Shown here piece by piece: positions 35,621 through 44,729 of a DNA stretch of 64,000 nt. Origin of the DNA: Kineothrix alysoides. GTDB lineage: Bacteria; Bacillota; Clostridia; Lachnospirales; Lachnospiraceae. The stretch lies in NCBI RefSeq assembly GCF_000732725.1, contig NZ_JPNB01000002.1, positions 1,426,001 through 1,490,000 on the forward strand. Direction: 5' to 3'. The position numbers and the translations under genes are program-made. The notes beneath the pieces are model-generated. The model was not told the origin of the DNA, made no database searches, and saw nothing but the letters and a program-made list of their open reading frames with translations. Numbering within the stretch: the stretch's first letter is position 1; the number at the start of each line of letters is the position of its first letter.

Positions 35621-36589
35621 ATGAATCAATTAAAAGGGAAATTATACTTGCTATGCGCTTTTTCACTGGCCGGAACCAGTGTTGTTTCAGCCAGATTTGT
35701 TACCGGAAAGCTTGGAAACTTCACGATTACGGCAGTTAGTTTGTTTTTTGCACTGGTATTTTTGGTTCTGTTATGCGGCAGACAGCTTATCCGGTGTCTT
35801 TCGCAAATGTCATTTCGCGATTTTGGTTTCTTAATACTACAGGCTTTATGCGGTATATTTCTGTTCCGTATGTTTTTGCTGAACGGACTCCGCAATACCA
35901 GTGCAGGAGAAGCGGGTATACTTACAGGTGCGACACCTGCCATAACAGCGATACTCGCAATTGCCGTATTAAGAGAACCTGCCGGCAGCAGAAAGGTTTT
36001 CGGAATTCTTTGTACGGTGATAGGTATTTTGGTCATTCAAGGCGTGCTGACACCGGGGAGTGGGTTAGATTTGAAACATATGGGAGGGAATATGCTTGTG
36101 CTTTGCGCAGCGGCATGTGAATCTGTCTTTAACACACTGTCACGTATTTCTGCATTAAGGAATTCAGAGGAATCAGCAATGCCATCGAATCCTGTTTCAC
36201 AAACGACGATCGTGACGGCAATTGCAATGGTACTATGCCTGATTCCTGCGGCGTTTGAACACCCGATAAAGAGACTTGCGGCAATTGACCTTCTGGAATG
36301 GACGGCTCTTTTATGGTATGGCATATTTGTGACGGCTCTGGCGTTTATCTGCTGGTATGCAGGAATAAAGCGCTGCGGAGCGTTTACGGCAGCAGCCTTT
36401 TCCGGCATGATGCCGTTTACCTCCATGCTGCTGTCAGCAGCATTGTTGGGCGAAAATGCCGATTGGAGGCAGTGGGTCGGCGGCTTTCTCATTATTATAG
36501 GAATGTTCCTGATTGGCAGCAAGGGCACGAATATCACGTTACCGATAAACAGGAGCATAAGGTTGAAAGAAAAGCACTTTCAACCTTGA
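35621..36589 (+). CDS. EamA/DMT-family transporter
   Basis: This is a 322-residue membrane protein with about ten helices in two EamA halves. The first half ends LNGLRNTSAGEAGILTGATPAITAILAIAVLREP. The second has ISALRNSEES, then CGAFTAAAFSGMMPFTSMLLSAALLGENADWRQWVGGFLIIIGMFLIG. ATG 35621 (GGAGAG upstream) is chosen; the longer frame would include the operators. Regulation by the divergent MocR protein suggests transport of an amino acid, vitamin or related small molecule. Confidence 0.87.
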   Translation: MNQLKGKLYLLCAFSLAGTSVVSARFVTGKLGNFTITAVSLFFALVFLVLLCGRQLIRCLSQMSFRDFGFLILQALCGIFLFRMFLLNGLRNTSAGEAGILTGATPAITAILAIAVLREPAGSRKVFGILCTVIGILVIQGVLTPGSGLDLKHMGGNMLVLCAAACESVFNTLSRISALRNSEESAMPSNPVSQTTIVTAIAMVLCLIPAAFEHPIKRLAAIDLLEWTALLWYGIFVTALAFICWYAGIKRCGAFTAAAFSGMMPFTSMLLSAALLGENADWRQWVGGFLIIIGMFLIGSKGTNITLPINRSIRLKEKHFQP

Positions 36590-36611
36590 GTTTGTGAGTC
36601 AAAAATTAATC

Positions 36612-37262
36612 TTACTTTTGACCGGCGATACAAAGCCCGAAGAAATCGCTGGTCACTGTTGCACTGTGCAAGTTGGAATGGCGCAGAAGTTCAGTAATTT
36701 CAAAAGTAGTATAAGCCGCATTTAGTGAGGTGATAAAGCCGGGGCGCATTTCCTTGGGCTGGGTGGAAAAATACACCATTGCCTTTTTTAGGGGATGTAC
36801 ATCACGGCGCAGATCGGTGATGCAATACCGGCCTCCCGCACGGAGGACACGAAAAATTTCGTCAAAGGCACGGATGGGATTCTCCCATTCATGCAGGGAG
36901 CCGTTGGAGATAACCGTGTCAAAGCTTTCATCCTCAAATGGCATATTCATACAGTTTCCCAGAACATACCGGGCCGGTATTCCGTATTCGGCGGCATTTT
37001 TCTCGGCGAAGCGGAGCATGGCAGGACTGATTTCGCAGCCGGTAAGAGAAGCAGGATGAAGCTTCGCAGCCAGTTCCAGTCCCACGTAACCGGGGCCGGG
37101 GCCGACCTCCAATACATCTCCGCCCTTAATGCCGGAAGCAATCATACCGTCTACGCCGTTCCAACCCTTGTCTCGCATATTACGGGCAAATACATCAAAA
37201 GTTTCCACGGTGATTTCATTCTGAATCCCCTCGTTTGTTTCAATAACTCTGTTTTTTACCAT
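36612..37262 (-). CDS. Class I SAM-dependent methyltransferase
   Basis: This 216-residue methyltransferase has VLEVGPGPGYVGLELA (SAM-binding motif I, about residues 50-65), GCEISPAML, MPFEDESFDTVISNGSLHEW (motifs II/III region) and FRVLRAGGRYCITD. There is a single Rossmann domain without a targeting extension, so the substrate is probably small. It overlaps the PadR gene by 23 bp and has AAAGGAGG upstream. The pair is likely autoregulated through the palindrome at 37819. Confidence 0.87.
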   Translation of the reverse strand: MVKNRVIETNEGIQNEITVETFDVFARNMRDKGWNGVDGMIASGIKGGDVLEVGPGPGYVGLELAAKLHPASLTGCEISPAMLRFAEKNAAEYGIPARYVLGNCMNMPFEDESFDTVISNGSLHEWENPIRAFDEIFRVLRAGGRYCITDLRRDVHPLKKAMVYFSTQPKEMRPGFITSLNAAYTTFEITELLRHSNLHSATVTSDFFGLCIAGQK

Positions 37263-37800
37263 GTTCTTCTACCTCCTTTAAGGTGTTCCACGATTGTTCG
37301 GCCCAAGTGAGTTCTGCCCGATAGTGCAGAATATGATGTTCAAAAATAATGTCAGCAGAGATTTGATAGTCCTTTGGAATATGTTCTACTGTTGCTTTGC
37401 GGTGAGCTTCCAGTCCGTCAAGCGTCTTTTTAAGGCTTGTAATATGCTTGCTGAGACTGTTCAGCAAAGCATCGCTGCCCAGAGAATCCGAAAAATAAAA
37501 AGTGCCGTCGATATCAAAGGTAGGGCGGTATTCGATCTGTAAAGTTTGTACGAGTAATTCCCTGAATTTATCAACTCCGGTATCGCTTACCTGATATACG
37601 GTTTTTTCCGGACGTGCCCCCTGCTTATCGCGAGTGGCAGTAAGCAGCTTTGCGGCCTCCATTTTTTCAAGATGGTAATATACAGTGGGCAGTTTGATCT
37701 GAGTAAAGTCTTCGAGCTGTTCTTCCATCAGCTTTTTAATCTGGTATCCGTGCTGAGGCCCGAATCGCAGGAGTAAGCCGAGAATATATAATGGAATCAT
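37240..37800 (-). CDS. PadR-family regulator
   Basis: This 186-residue winged-helix repressor starts MIPLYILGLLLRFGPQHGYQIKKLMEEQLEDFTQIKLPTVYYHLEKMEAAKLL, which is the PadR DNA-binding domain. A Vir_AR-type C-terminal helical domain follows (about 95-180, with DGLEAHRKATVEH and HILHYRAELTWAEQS). A near-perfect 42-bp palindrome lies 19 bp before the start. It likely represses itself and the overlapping methyltransferase gene until a phenolic or toxic ligand appears. Confidence 0.9.
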   Translation of the reverse strand: MIPLYILGLLLRFGPQHGYQIKKLMEEQLEDFTQIKLPTVYYHLEKMEAAKLLTATRDKQGARPEKTVYQVSDTGVDKFRELLVQTLQIEYRPTFDIDGTFYFSDSLGSDALLNSLSKHITSLKKTLDGLEAHRKATVEHIPKDYQISADIIFEHHILHYRAELTWAEQSWNTLKEVEEHGKKQSY

Positions 37801-37818
37801 ACAATCACTTCCTTTCTA

Positions 37819-37860
37819 AATAGTCAGTACTGAATATAATTATACTCAGTGCTGACTATT
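37819..37860 (-). promoter_or_regulatory. PadR operator (42-bp near-perfect palindrome)
   Basis: The two 21-22-bp halves match except at two position pairs. The outer arms are AATAGTCAG and CTGACTATT, and the inner arms are ACTGA/TCAGT. It sits just upstream of the PadR-methyltransferase operon. Confidence 0.8.
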
Positions 37861-37968
37861 AGTCAAGAGAAAAATTAATATAATATAACTTAAATTGAAA
37901 TATATGTCCGAAAATGGCGAGATTAATTCTGAATCTGTGTTACAATAAGAAAAAAGGAGGATGCCATT

Positions 37969-39432
37969 ATGTTGGAAGGTAAGGATAAAGCATGGTATGC
38001 TGCCTTTAAGTCTAAGGACAGCCGCTTTGACGGGCGCTTTTTTGTAGGAGTGTCTTCGACCGGAATTTACTGCAGGCCGGTGTGCCGTGCGAAACTGCCA
38101 AAAGAAGAAAACTGTACCTTTTATTCTACGGCGGCAGAAGCAGAGCAGGCGGGCTATCGCCCTTGTCTTTTATGCAGACCGGAGCTTGCCCCCGGCACAT
38201 CGCCTATGGATGCTACAGCATCTCTTGTAAACAGAGCGGTAAGATTATTGGAAGAAAATTGCGGAACAGGGCAGAGCCTTGAAGAGTTCGCGGAAAGGCT
38301 TGGATGTACAAGCCGTCATTTACGGCGTGCCTTTACGGAGGAATATCATGTATCCCCGGTGCAATATTTGCAAACGTGCAGGCTGCTTCTTGCAAAAAGT
38401 CTGCTAACCGATACAAACCTTTCAATATTGGATATTGCAATGGCATCCGGGTTTGGAAGCTTAAGGCGTTTCAATGATTTATTTAAAAAGCAGTACAGAA
38501 TGTCCCCTACAGCATTACGAAAGCTGACTCCCGGGGAAGAGAGGCAACAGACTGATGTGACATTAGCGCTGGGCTACCGTCCCCCTTATCAGTGGAGCCT
38601 TATTTTGAAATTTCTGGCCCAGCGTGCGATTTCTGGCGTAGAAGTGGTAGATGAGGAATCATATATGCGTACGGTACGTTTGGTATCGGGAGAGTCAAAG
38701 GAGGTATGCGGCTGGATACGGGTAACGAATAAGCCCGCCCAAAACGTATTGAATGTTACGTTATCCTCTGCTTTGCGTTCCGTATTGCCTCAGATACTGG
38801 CCAGAATCCGGTGTCTGTTCGATTTATATTGTGATCCGGAAGCGGTAAGTGAAGTTCTTTCCTCCATGAATGACATTCGGCCCGGTCTTTTTGTCCCCGG
38901 GACAAGAGTTCCGGGATGCTTTGAGCCTTATGAAATGGCTGTGCGTGCGGTGTTGGGACAGCAGATTACCGTTAAGGCGGCAGGGACATTGGCGGCCAGA
39001 CTGGCAGAGGCGTACGGCGAGCCTCTTCAAACAGGTATAGAAGGGCTGACTCATGTTTTTCCCACGCCTGAGCGTATGATCACGCTGGAAGGCGCCATTG
39101 AGAATCACTTGGGCCCACTGGGGATTACGTCGGCTCGTGCCAGAACAATATTGGAACTGTCCCGCGTATTTGTACAGAAAAAGATAGCTGTTAATCTGTG
39201 TTCCCGACCGGAGCGGGAAATGAAGATATTAATGGATATTCCGGGAATTGGAACATGGACGGCACAATATATTGCCATGCGGGCTATGGGATGGCCTGAT
39301 GTTTTCCTGGATACCGATTACGGGGTAAAGAAGGCCCTTGCGCCATTTGCACCGAAAGAAATACTGACTTTAGCACAGACATGGCATCCATGGCGCAGCT
39401 ATGCAACAGTTAACTTATGGAATTCATTATAA
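37969..39432 (+). CDS. Ada-AlkA fusion: methyl-sensing activator plus DNA glycosylase
   Basis: This 487-residue bifunctional protein opens with an Ada zinc domain (Cys35, Cys39, Cys66, Cys69; GIYCRPVCRA and RPCLLCRPE). In known Ada the first of these takes methyl groups from phosphotriesters. An AraC-type DNA-binding domain follows (about 85-185: AERLGCTSRHLRRAFTEEYHVSPVQYLQ, DIAMASGFGSLRRFNDLFKK). Last is an AlkA N-domain plus HhH-GPD glycosylase (about 200-487: VLGQQITVKAAGTLAARL, LMDIPGIGTWTAQYIAMRAMGWPDVFLDTDYGVKKA, with the catalytic Asp near the end). It senses alkylation, activates genes and removes alkylated bases. ogt follows 39 bp downstream. Confidence 0.93.
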   Translation: MLEGKDKAWYAAFKSKDSRFDGRFFVGVSSTGIYCRPVCRAKLPKEENCTFYSTAAEAEQAGYRPCLLCRPELAPGTSPMDATASLVNRAVRLLEENCGTGQSLEEFAERLGCTSRHLRRAFTEEYHVSPVQYLQTCRLLLAKSLLTDTNLSILDIAMASGFGSLRRFNDLFKKQYRMSPTALRKLTPGEERQQTDVTLALGYRPPYQWSLILKFLAQRAISGVEVVDEESYMRTVRLVSGESKEVCGWIRVTNKPAQNVLNVTLSSALRSVLPQILARIRCLFDLYCDPEAVSEVLSSMNDIRPGLFVPGTRVPGCFEPYEMAVRAVLGQQITVKAAGTLAARLAEAYGEPLQTGIEGLTHVFPTPERMITLEGAIENHLGPLGITSARARTILELSRVFVQKKIAVNLCSRPEREMKILMDIPGIGTWTAQYIAMRAMGWPDVFLDTDYGVKKALAPFAPKEILTLAQTWHPWRSYATVNLWNSL

Positions 39433-39471
39433 TATGGAATCTTGTTAAATATAAATGAAGGAGGAATGGAT

Positions 39472-40011
39472 ATGTTTTATTCAACCAATTATTCCTCGCC
39501 TTTGGGCATAATAATGCTGGCGAGCAATGGAGACAGCCTGATTGGCTTGTGGCTGGAAGGCCAGAAATATTATGGAGGCACGGTAAAGGAAAAAATGACG
39601 GAAAAGAATGATCTGCCGGTGTTTTCTGATACGAAAGATTGGCTCGATAGATATTTTGCAGGAGAAAAGCCGGCCATCTCTCGGCTTTCTTTGGCGCCAA
39701 TCGGAGGAGAATTCCGGCAAGCCGTATGGAGCATCTTGTGTGAAATTCCTTATGGTGAAGTCACTACTTACGGAGAAATCGCAAAAATCGTGGCGGCTCG
39801 CACTAATAAAGAGCATATGTCCGGCCAGGCAGTCGGAGGAGCCGTAGGACATAACCCAATATCCATTATTATCCCTTGTCATAGAGTTGTGGGTTCTAAT
39901 GGAAGCCTGACCGGTTATGCCGGAGGTGTGGATAAAAAAATGAAGCTGTTGGAACACGAAGGTGCTGATGTATTAAAACTATTTAAACCTGCTAAGGGTA
40001 CTGCCCTTTAA
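39472..40011 (+). CDS. ogt: Methylated-DNA-protein-cysteine methyltransferase
   Basis: This 179-residue suicide repair protein transfers O6-alkyl groups from guanine to its own cysteine. The active-site motif IIPCHRVVGSNGSLTGYAGG (Cys136) and the helix-turn-helix IPYGEVTTYGEIAK are intact. ATG 39472 is chosen because AAGGAGG lies 7 nt upstream; the ATG two codons earlier is too close. It complements the Ada-AlkA fusion directly upstream, which lacks its own O6-methyltransferase domain. Confidence 0.93.
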   Translation: MFYSTNYSSPLGIIMLASNGDSLIGLWLEGQKYYGGTVKEKMTEKNDLPVFSDTKDWLDRYFAGEKPAISRLSLAPIGGEFRQAVWSILCEIPYGEVTTYGEIAKIVAARTNKEHMSGQAVGGAVGHNPISIIIPCHRVVGSNGSLTGYAGGVDKKMKLLEHEGADVLKLFKPAKGTAL

Positions 40012-40037
40012 CTGAAAGAGGATAAGGAGGCAATGTA

Positions 40038-40544
40038 ATGGATACGGATAGATTAATTCAAAAGATGGTGGTTTATTATTCGGGCGATCCCAAGCGAATT
40101 CAGCATTTTATTAAAGTGCACAGTTTTGCAAGCCTTATTGGAAAGTCGGAAAAGCTTGACGGGAATATGCAATTTATTTTAGAGACTGCAGCCATTGTTC
40201 ATGACATCGGAATTAAAGCGGCAGAAATGAAATATCAAAGTGCAAATGGAAAAAATCAGGAATCGGAAGGTCCGCCGATAGCCGAAAAAATGCTGACAGA
40301 GTTTTGCTATCCCTCAGACGTTATAGAAAGAGTATGCTATCTGGTAGGGCATCATCACACATATAACAAAATAGACGGATTAGATTATCAAATACTTGTG
40401 GAAGCAGATTTTCTTGTAAATATGTATGAAGATGAAATGGAAGCAGATGCTATCCATTCTGTACTTCATAAAATCTTTCGCACAGAAACGGGTATAAAAC
40501 TTTGTAAAACTATGTTTGCTTTAGATGATTCATTTCAAATGTAA
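40038..40544 (+). CDS. HD-domain phosphohydrolase
   Basis: This 168-residue protein has the HD metal-site motifs: H in RIQHFIKVHSFA, the HD pair in AAIVHDIGIKAAEMK (about residues 52-58), the double His in LVGHHHTYNKIDGLD and D in LVEADFLVNMYED. HD proteins hydrolyse phosphate esters or nucleotides. It is separated from ogt by only 26 bp, so it may be in the alkylation-response operon, perhaps cleaning damaged nucleotides. That role is inferred. Confidence 0.85.
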   Translation: MDTDRLIQKMVVYYSGDPKRIQHFIKVHSFASLIGKSEKLDGNMQFILETAAIVHDIGIKAAEMKYQSANGKNQESEGPPIAEKMLTEFCYPSDVIERVCYLVGHHHTYNKIDGLDYQILVEADFLVNMYEDEMEADAIHSVLHKIFRTETGIKLCKTMFALDDSFQM

Positions 40545-40693
40545 GGACAAGTAAATAACGTAGTTATACCTTGGGACGGATTAAGTATGAGTTACTAATG
40601 TGGATATACATTTCAGACTCAAAAATATTCGAATCAGACGTACGCATCGTTTTCTTATTGCATTTTACTACTCAATATGTAAAATACAATCTG

Positions 40694-40709
40694 GTTAGCT
40701 ATAACTAAC
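40694..40709 (+). promoter_or_regulatory. Palindrome ahead of the ECF transporter operon
   Basis: GTTAGCTATAACTAAC is a 16-bp dyad with one mismatched pair, about 20 bp upstream of the start codon. Its form recalls DtxR-type iron boxes, but the cognate regulator is not identified. Confidence 0.45.
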
Positions 40710-40727
40710 TAGAAACGGAGGTATGTG

Positions 40728-41336
40728 ATGAAAACAATTACACATCAAAACAAAAATCTTACAGTAAGGGATCTGGTGACAACAGGTATATTTTGTGCGG
40801 TATTTCTTGTTCTTATGATGTTGGGTGCTGGCTTGCTCGCACCTAATCCGGTGCTTACCTTTCTAATGCCCTGTGCAGTTGCGCTGCTGACAGGACCTGC
40901 ATATATGCTATTGATTGCGAAGGTGCCGAAGCATGGACCGGTTATCATTCTTGGAGTGGTGATCGGGTTATTGATGTTTGTTACAGGAATGTACTGGATG
41001 TGGTCAATCGCTTTGGTACTGCTTGGAATTGCGGCAGATTTGATCGCAGGTGCAGGCCGCTTTCGTAATATAACATTAAATATTGTCAGCTCCGTTATAT
41101 TTTCCTTGAATCCGATGGGGTCATATCTGATGCTTTGGATCAACAGGGACAGTTATTTTTCTTATATGGTCGGAAAGGGAACGGAGCAATCTTATGTGGA
41201 TACAATGGGAGCAACCGCACAGAACTGGATGCTGCCAGCAATGATCGCATCGATTATTGTAACGGGTTTGATCAGCGCCATTGCAGGAAAAATTCTATTA
41301 AAAAAACAGTTTGAAAAAGCAGGAATGACAGCATGA
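40728..41336 (+). CDS. MptD-family ECF transporter S component
   Basis: This is a 202-residue membrane protein with about six helices. Features are an N-terminal LTVRDLVTTGIFCAVFLVLMMLGAG, PNPVLTFLMPCAVALLTGPAYMLLIAKVPKHGP, and a C-terminal two-helix pair. It matches the MptD-type substrate-binding subunit of energy-coupling-factor importers. The T and fused A subunits follow with 4- and 7-bp overlaps, so this is a dedicated, not shared, ECF system. The substrate is unknown; siderophore, cobalamin-like or pterin compounds have been suggested for such systems. Confidence 0.8.
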   Translation: MKTITHQNKNLTVRDLVTTGIFCAVFLVLMMLGAGLLAPNPVLTFLMPCAVALLTGPAYMLLIAKVPKHGPVIILGVVIGLLMFVTGMYWMWSIALVLLGIAADLIAGAGRFRNITLNIVSSVIFSLNPMGSYLMLWINRDSYFSYMVGKGTEQSYVDTMGATAQNWMLPAMIASIIVTGLISAIAGKILLKKQFEKAGMTA

Positions 41337-42061
41337 ATTTTTTGAAAGTTAAGGTTGATAAAAAGCGTCAGGGGTTTATAAAGCTGGATCCGAGAACCTT
41401 GTTTTTGTTGATATTATTTTCAAATATTGCGATTTTTATCAGTTCATCCATATATAGTGAATTCATTCTCATGGCATCCATTCTTCTTCTGTGCGCATGT
41501 TGCGGCATTTTAGGATTCTCTTTAAAGATGGGAGCTACATATTTTATCTTTGTGCTGTTAGATATATTGATCAGCAGATATTTCGGCGACTCATGGATGA
41601 TCTACGTTGCGGTAGGTATCCGGTTTATAAGAAAAGTGATTCCTGCAGGAACATTAGGTGCCGCGTTGATCCAGACGGTCAGGGTAAGCGAGATTATGGT
41701 GAGTTTTTCCAAGCTTTTAGTACCCAGAACAATTACGATACCGCTTACGGTGCTATTAAGATATTTTCCATCTATTGGCGAAGATAGACGCGCAATTAAG
41801 AAAGCAATGGCTATGAGAGGACTGCGGGGAGGTTTTTTCATGCATCCTGTCAGAACAATAGAGTGCTTCTATGTGCCGATGATGATGTCGGCATCCAGAA
41901 GGGCTGATGAATTGTCCTGTGCAGCGATTACGAGAGGAATTGAAAATCCCAAAAAGAGAACGACGCTTACTGAGGTGAGATTCCGGACGGCAGATTATAC
42001 CTGCATGCTGTGTGCTGCCGCAGTAACAGTTTTATGTATCCGGGGAGGAAGTATATGGTAA
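41333..42061 (+). CDS. ECF transporter T component
   Basis: This 242-residue membrane protein has helices in the first half and the two coupling-helix motifs of EcfT in the second. These are AMAMRGLRGG (about residues 160-170) and ADELSCAAITRGIE (about 192-205), both in the usual A-x-x-x-R-G form. It overlaps the S-component gene by 4 bp and the ATPase gene by 7 bp. It couples ATP hydrolysis by the A subunits to movement of the S component. Confidence 0.88.
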   Translation: MNFLKVKVDKKRQGFIKLDPRTLFLLILFSNIAIFISSSIYSEFILMASILLLCACCGILGFSLKMGATYFIFVLLDILISRYFGDSWMIYVAVGIRFIRKVIPAGTLGAALIQTVRVSEIMVSFSKLLVPRTITIPLTVLLRYFPSIGEDRRAIKKAMAMRGLRGGFFMHPVRTIECFYVPMMMSASRRADELSCAAITRGIENPKKRTTLTEVRFRTADYTCMLCAAAVTVLCIRGGSIW

Positions 42062-43521
42062 TAATTAAAAATATATCTTTCCGGTATAAAGGTTCTTCCG
42101 GGCTGAACCTTCAAAACGTAAATTTAGAAGTGCAGGATGGGGAATGCATACTGCTTTCCGGCAGAAGCGGATGTGGTAAGACCACTCTTTTGCGCATGAT
42201 AAATGGACTGATTCCGCATTACTATGAAGGAGAAATCGAAGGACAGGTCTTCGTAAATGGGAATGATGTGGAAAAAATGAAGATGTATGAGATTGCGGAA
42301 CAAATTGGAACAGTCTACCAGAATCCCCGTTCCCAGTTTTTTAATATCGATACGGATAGTGAAATATTATTCGGAATAGAGAATATGGCATATCCAAGGG
42401 AAGAATTAAAAGTAAGATTTACCGGAACTGTAAAAGAGACAGGCGTGAAAAATCTGCTTGGAAAAAATCTATTTCATCTTTCCGGCGGGGAAAAACAGAA
42501 GATAGCGTTTGCCTCCGTATATGCCATGCAGCCCGATATATATCTTCTGGATGAACCATCGGCAAATCTGGATGCACATGCGGTGAAGAGACTGCAAAAA
42601 CAGATATGTGCTTTGAAGCGGCTTGGCAAGACTATCATTATAACGGAGCACCGTTTATATTATCTGAAAGAAATAGTGGATAGAGTAATCCGTTTGGAGG
42701 AGGGCAGAGTTTGTGGAGACTATCCGGCGTCCGACTTTTTTGTACTGCCTGATGAAACGAGGGTACAAAAAGGACTTAGATTATTGGATAGAAATGCTGA
42801 ATTACCATTTCAAAAGAGTTCGAGTCAAAAGAAATCCGGCCATAAGAAGTGTACATTGGATGTAGTGAATGTGAGTGCCGGATATAAGAAGAATCCTGTA
42901 ATCCGAAATATCAGCTTTGAGGCATCGGAAGGAGAAATTATAGGAATAGCCGGTCATAACGGTGCCGGAAAATCAACGCTGGCAGAAACCTTATGCGGAT
43001 TGAACCGTATTCTGGAAGGACATATATTTTATAAGGGTAATGAACTTAAGGAAAAGCAGCGCTGTGCTTTAGGATATATGGTATTTCAGGATGTTGACTA
43101 TGAATTGTTTGCAGATAGTGTCAGAAATGAATGTGCCTACGGAATGAGCGGAATAGATGCCGGAAAAATATCCCGGATATTGGAAAAATTGAATCTGGAT
43201 GATTATGAAGAATGTCATCCTGCTTTGCTCTCGGGGGGGCAGAAGCAAAGGCTTGCTGTTGCTGTTGGTATGTTATGCAATAAGAAAATTCTAATATTTG
43301 ACGAACCAACCAGTGGTTTGGATTATGACAGTATGATGCGTGTTTGCGATCTGATAAGGATGCTGGCAGAGGAGGGTAACATAATATTTATTGTAACCCA
43401 TGACTATGAATTTGCGTGTAATGTATGTAATAGAATTTTAGTTATGGATCAAGGACAGCTTAAGGAAGATTATGAGATAACGGTAAAAACCAGAAAGAAA
43501 ATGACAGAATTATTGCTGTAG
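42055..43521 (+). CDS. Fused EcfA-type double ATPase
   Basis: This 488-residue protein has two complete nucleotide-binding domains. Domain 1 has Walker A SGRSGCGKTT, signature LSGGEKQKIA and Walker B IYLLDEPSANLD. Domain 2 (from about residue 265) has AGHNGAGKST, LSGGQKQRLA and ILIFDEPTSGLD. Both have the catalytic Glu and a switch His (TEHRL and VTHDYEF). The fusion replaces the usual EcfA1/EcfA2 pair. ATG 42055 has GGGGAGG upstream. It completes the S-T-AA module. Confidence 0.92.
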   Translation: MVIIKNISFRYKGSSGLNLQNVNLEVQDGECILLSGRSGCGKTTLLRMINGLIPHYYEGEIEGQVFVNGNDVEKMKMYEIAEQIGTVYQNPRSQFFNIDTDSEILFGIENMAYPREELKVRFTGTVKETGVKNLLGKNLFHLSGGEKQKIAFASVYAMQPDIYLLDEPSANLDAHAVKRLQKQICALKRLGKTIIITEHRLYYLKEIVDRVIRLEEGRVCGDYPASDFFVLPDETRVQKGLRLLDRNAELPFQKSSSQKKSGHKKCTLDVVNVSAGYKKNPVIRNISFEASEGEIIGIAGHNGAGKSTLAETLCGLNRILEGHIFYKGNELKEKQRCALGYMVFQDVDYELFADSVRNECAYGMSGIDAGKISRILEKLNLDDYEECHPALLSGGQKQRLAVAVGMLCNKKILIFDEPTSGLDYDSMMRVCDLIRMLAEEGNIIFIVTHDYEFACNVCNRILVMDQGQLKEDYEITVKTRKKMTELLL

Positions 43522-43602
43522 CCAGGTTGAAAAATAAAAGATTTTTTCGACATCCTGATTTATACGTGTGTTAAAGCACACAGATAGGAGTTAAAAGGAA
43601 AG

Positions 43603-43636
43603 AATCAGCCGTGGAAATTATCCGCGGCTGATTTTA
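43603..43636 (+). terminator. Terminator between convergent genes
   Basis: AATCAGCCGTGG (43603-43614) pairs with CCGCGGCTGATT (43622-43633), followed by TTTT on the plus strand. The stop codon of the araC-type gene lies in the loop. Confidence 0.7.
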
Positions 43637-44580
43637 CGGTATTCCATAGGAAGAACACCGTTGGATTTCCGGAACAGATCGGCAAAACGTCCGGCGTTGG
43701 AATAGCCTACGGCTTGCGCTACCTGACCAATGGATAAATCGGTGTAAGCGAGCAGCTGTTCGGCCTGTCCGATCCGTGTGCTTTGAATATATTCTGAAAT
43801 AGTACTGCCCAAATAGGCTTTGAAACTTTTTTTAAGCTTGGTGGACCCCATGCATGCAATTTTACAAAGCTGCTCAATAGACAAATCGTCTGCATAATGG
43901 TCACCGATATAGGCAGTTACAATATCTAAAAGGTGCTTGTCTGCTTTGGAAATGGTTATGATTTTCTGCTGGTTTATTTTTCGATGATGTTCAAAGACGA
44001 GTGACAAGGCTTCAGCAGCTTTGGCATCATAAAACAACTCGGCAGAAATACCCTCCCCGCGATAGGTTGCAAGCTGGTTTAAAAGCATAGTCATTTCAGG
44101 AAAATCTACCGATTCATCGATACTTTTAAAGGCATCCTGAGGACTTTGATACAATTCTTTATATTGCTCCTTAAGATAAGATTCATAATAAGCCGGTTCA
44201 TATTCGATGCCGATGGACTGAATAGGAATATTTTTATGAATAAGCGCTTTAAATGGTTCATAACCGCCCAAGAAGCTTTTGACCACATAGTTGTTCAACC
44301 GTTTATAAGGAGTCAGTTCTTCACCGGAAATGGACTTATAGTAAGTGACGCTTAGACATTCAGGAACTGCCATATCTACAACAGAATCTTCATGAAAGCA
44401 AAAATCATGAATTTTAATATTATAATGCTTTCCTGAATAAATCCAGTAATAACCATGACCGATCGACTCATTTGCTTTCCAGCATTCCCCGGCAAATGGA
44501 AACTGCGCCGGTGCAGTACAGGGTTCGAACAGTCCGTTTTTAAAGACTTTTCTATAGTAATCATTGACGATATTTTTCAT
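43618..44580 (-). CDS. AraC-family regulator
   Basis: This 320-residue activator has a non-canonical N-terminal sensing domain (about 1-200) and a C-terminal double helix-turn-helix (about 215-318: LSIEQLCKIACMGSTKLKKSFKAYLGSTISEYIQSTRIGQAEQLL, then SIGQVAQAVGYSNAGRFADLFRKSNGVLPMEYR). This form resembles regulators of siderophore-uptake genes such as YbtA and PchR. It is divergent from a heterodimeric ABC pair and convergent with the ECF operon. It likely activates one or both when its ligand, perhaps a metal chelate, is present. Confidence 0.87.
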   Translation of the reverse strand: MKNIVNDYYRKVFKNGLFEPCTAPAQFPFAGECWKANESIGHGYYWIYSGKHYNIKIHDFCFHEDSVVDMAVPECLSVTYYKSISGEELTPYKRLNNYVVKSFLGGYEPFKALIHKNIPIQSIGIEYEPAYYESYLKEQYKELYQSPQDAFKSIDESVDFPEMTMLLNQLATYRGEGISAELFYDAKAAEALSLVFEHHRKINQQKIITISKADKHLLDIVTAYIGDHYADDLSIEQLCKIACMGSTKLKKSFKAYLGSTISEYIQSTRIGQAEQLLAYTDLSIGQVAQAVGYSNAGRFADLFRKSNGVLPMEYRKISRG

Positions 44581-44729
44581 TATGTATTCCTTTTTTTAAA
44601 ATGTACATATAAGACGCTGGCGCATTCAAATAAGACTCAAGTGGATAGAAAGCATTGTATCACAAATATGAATGATTTACTATACTAGTAGACTTTAAAA
44701 AAGATTTAAATATTAGGAGAGTGACTGAT

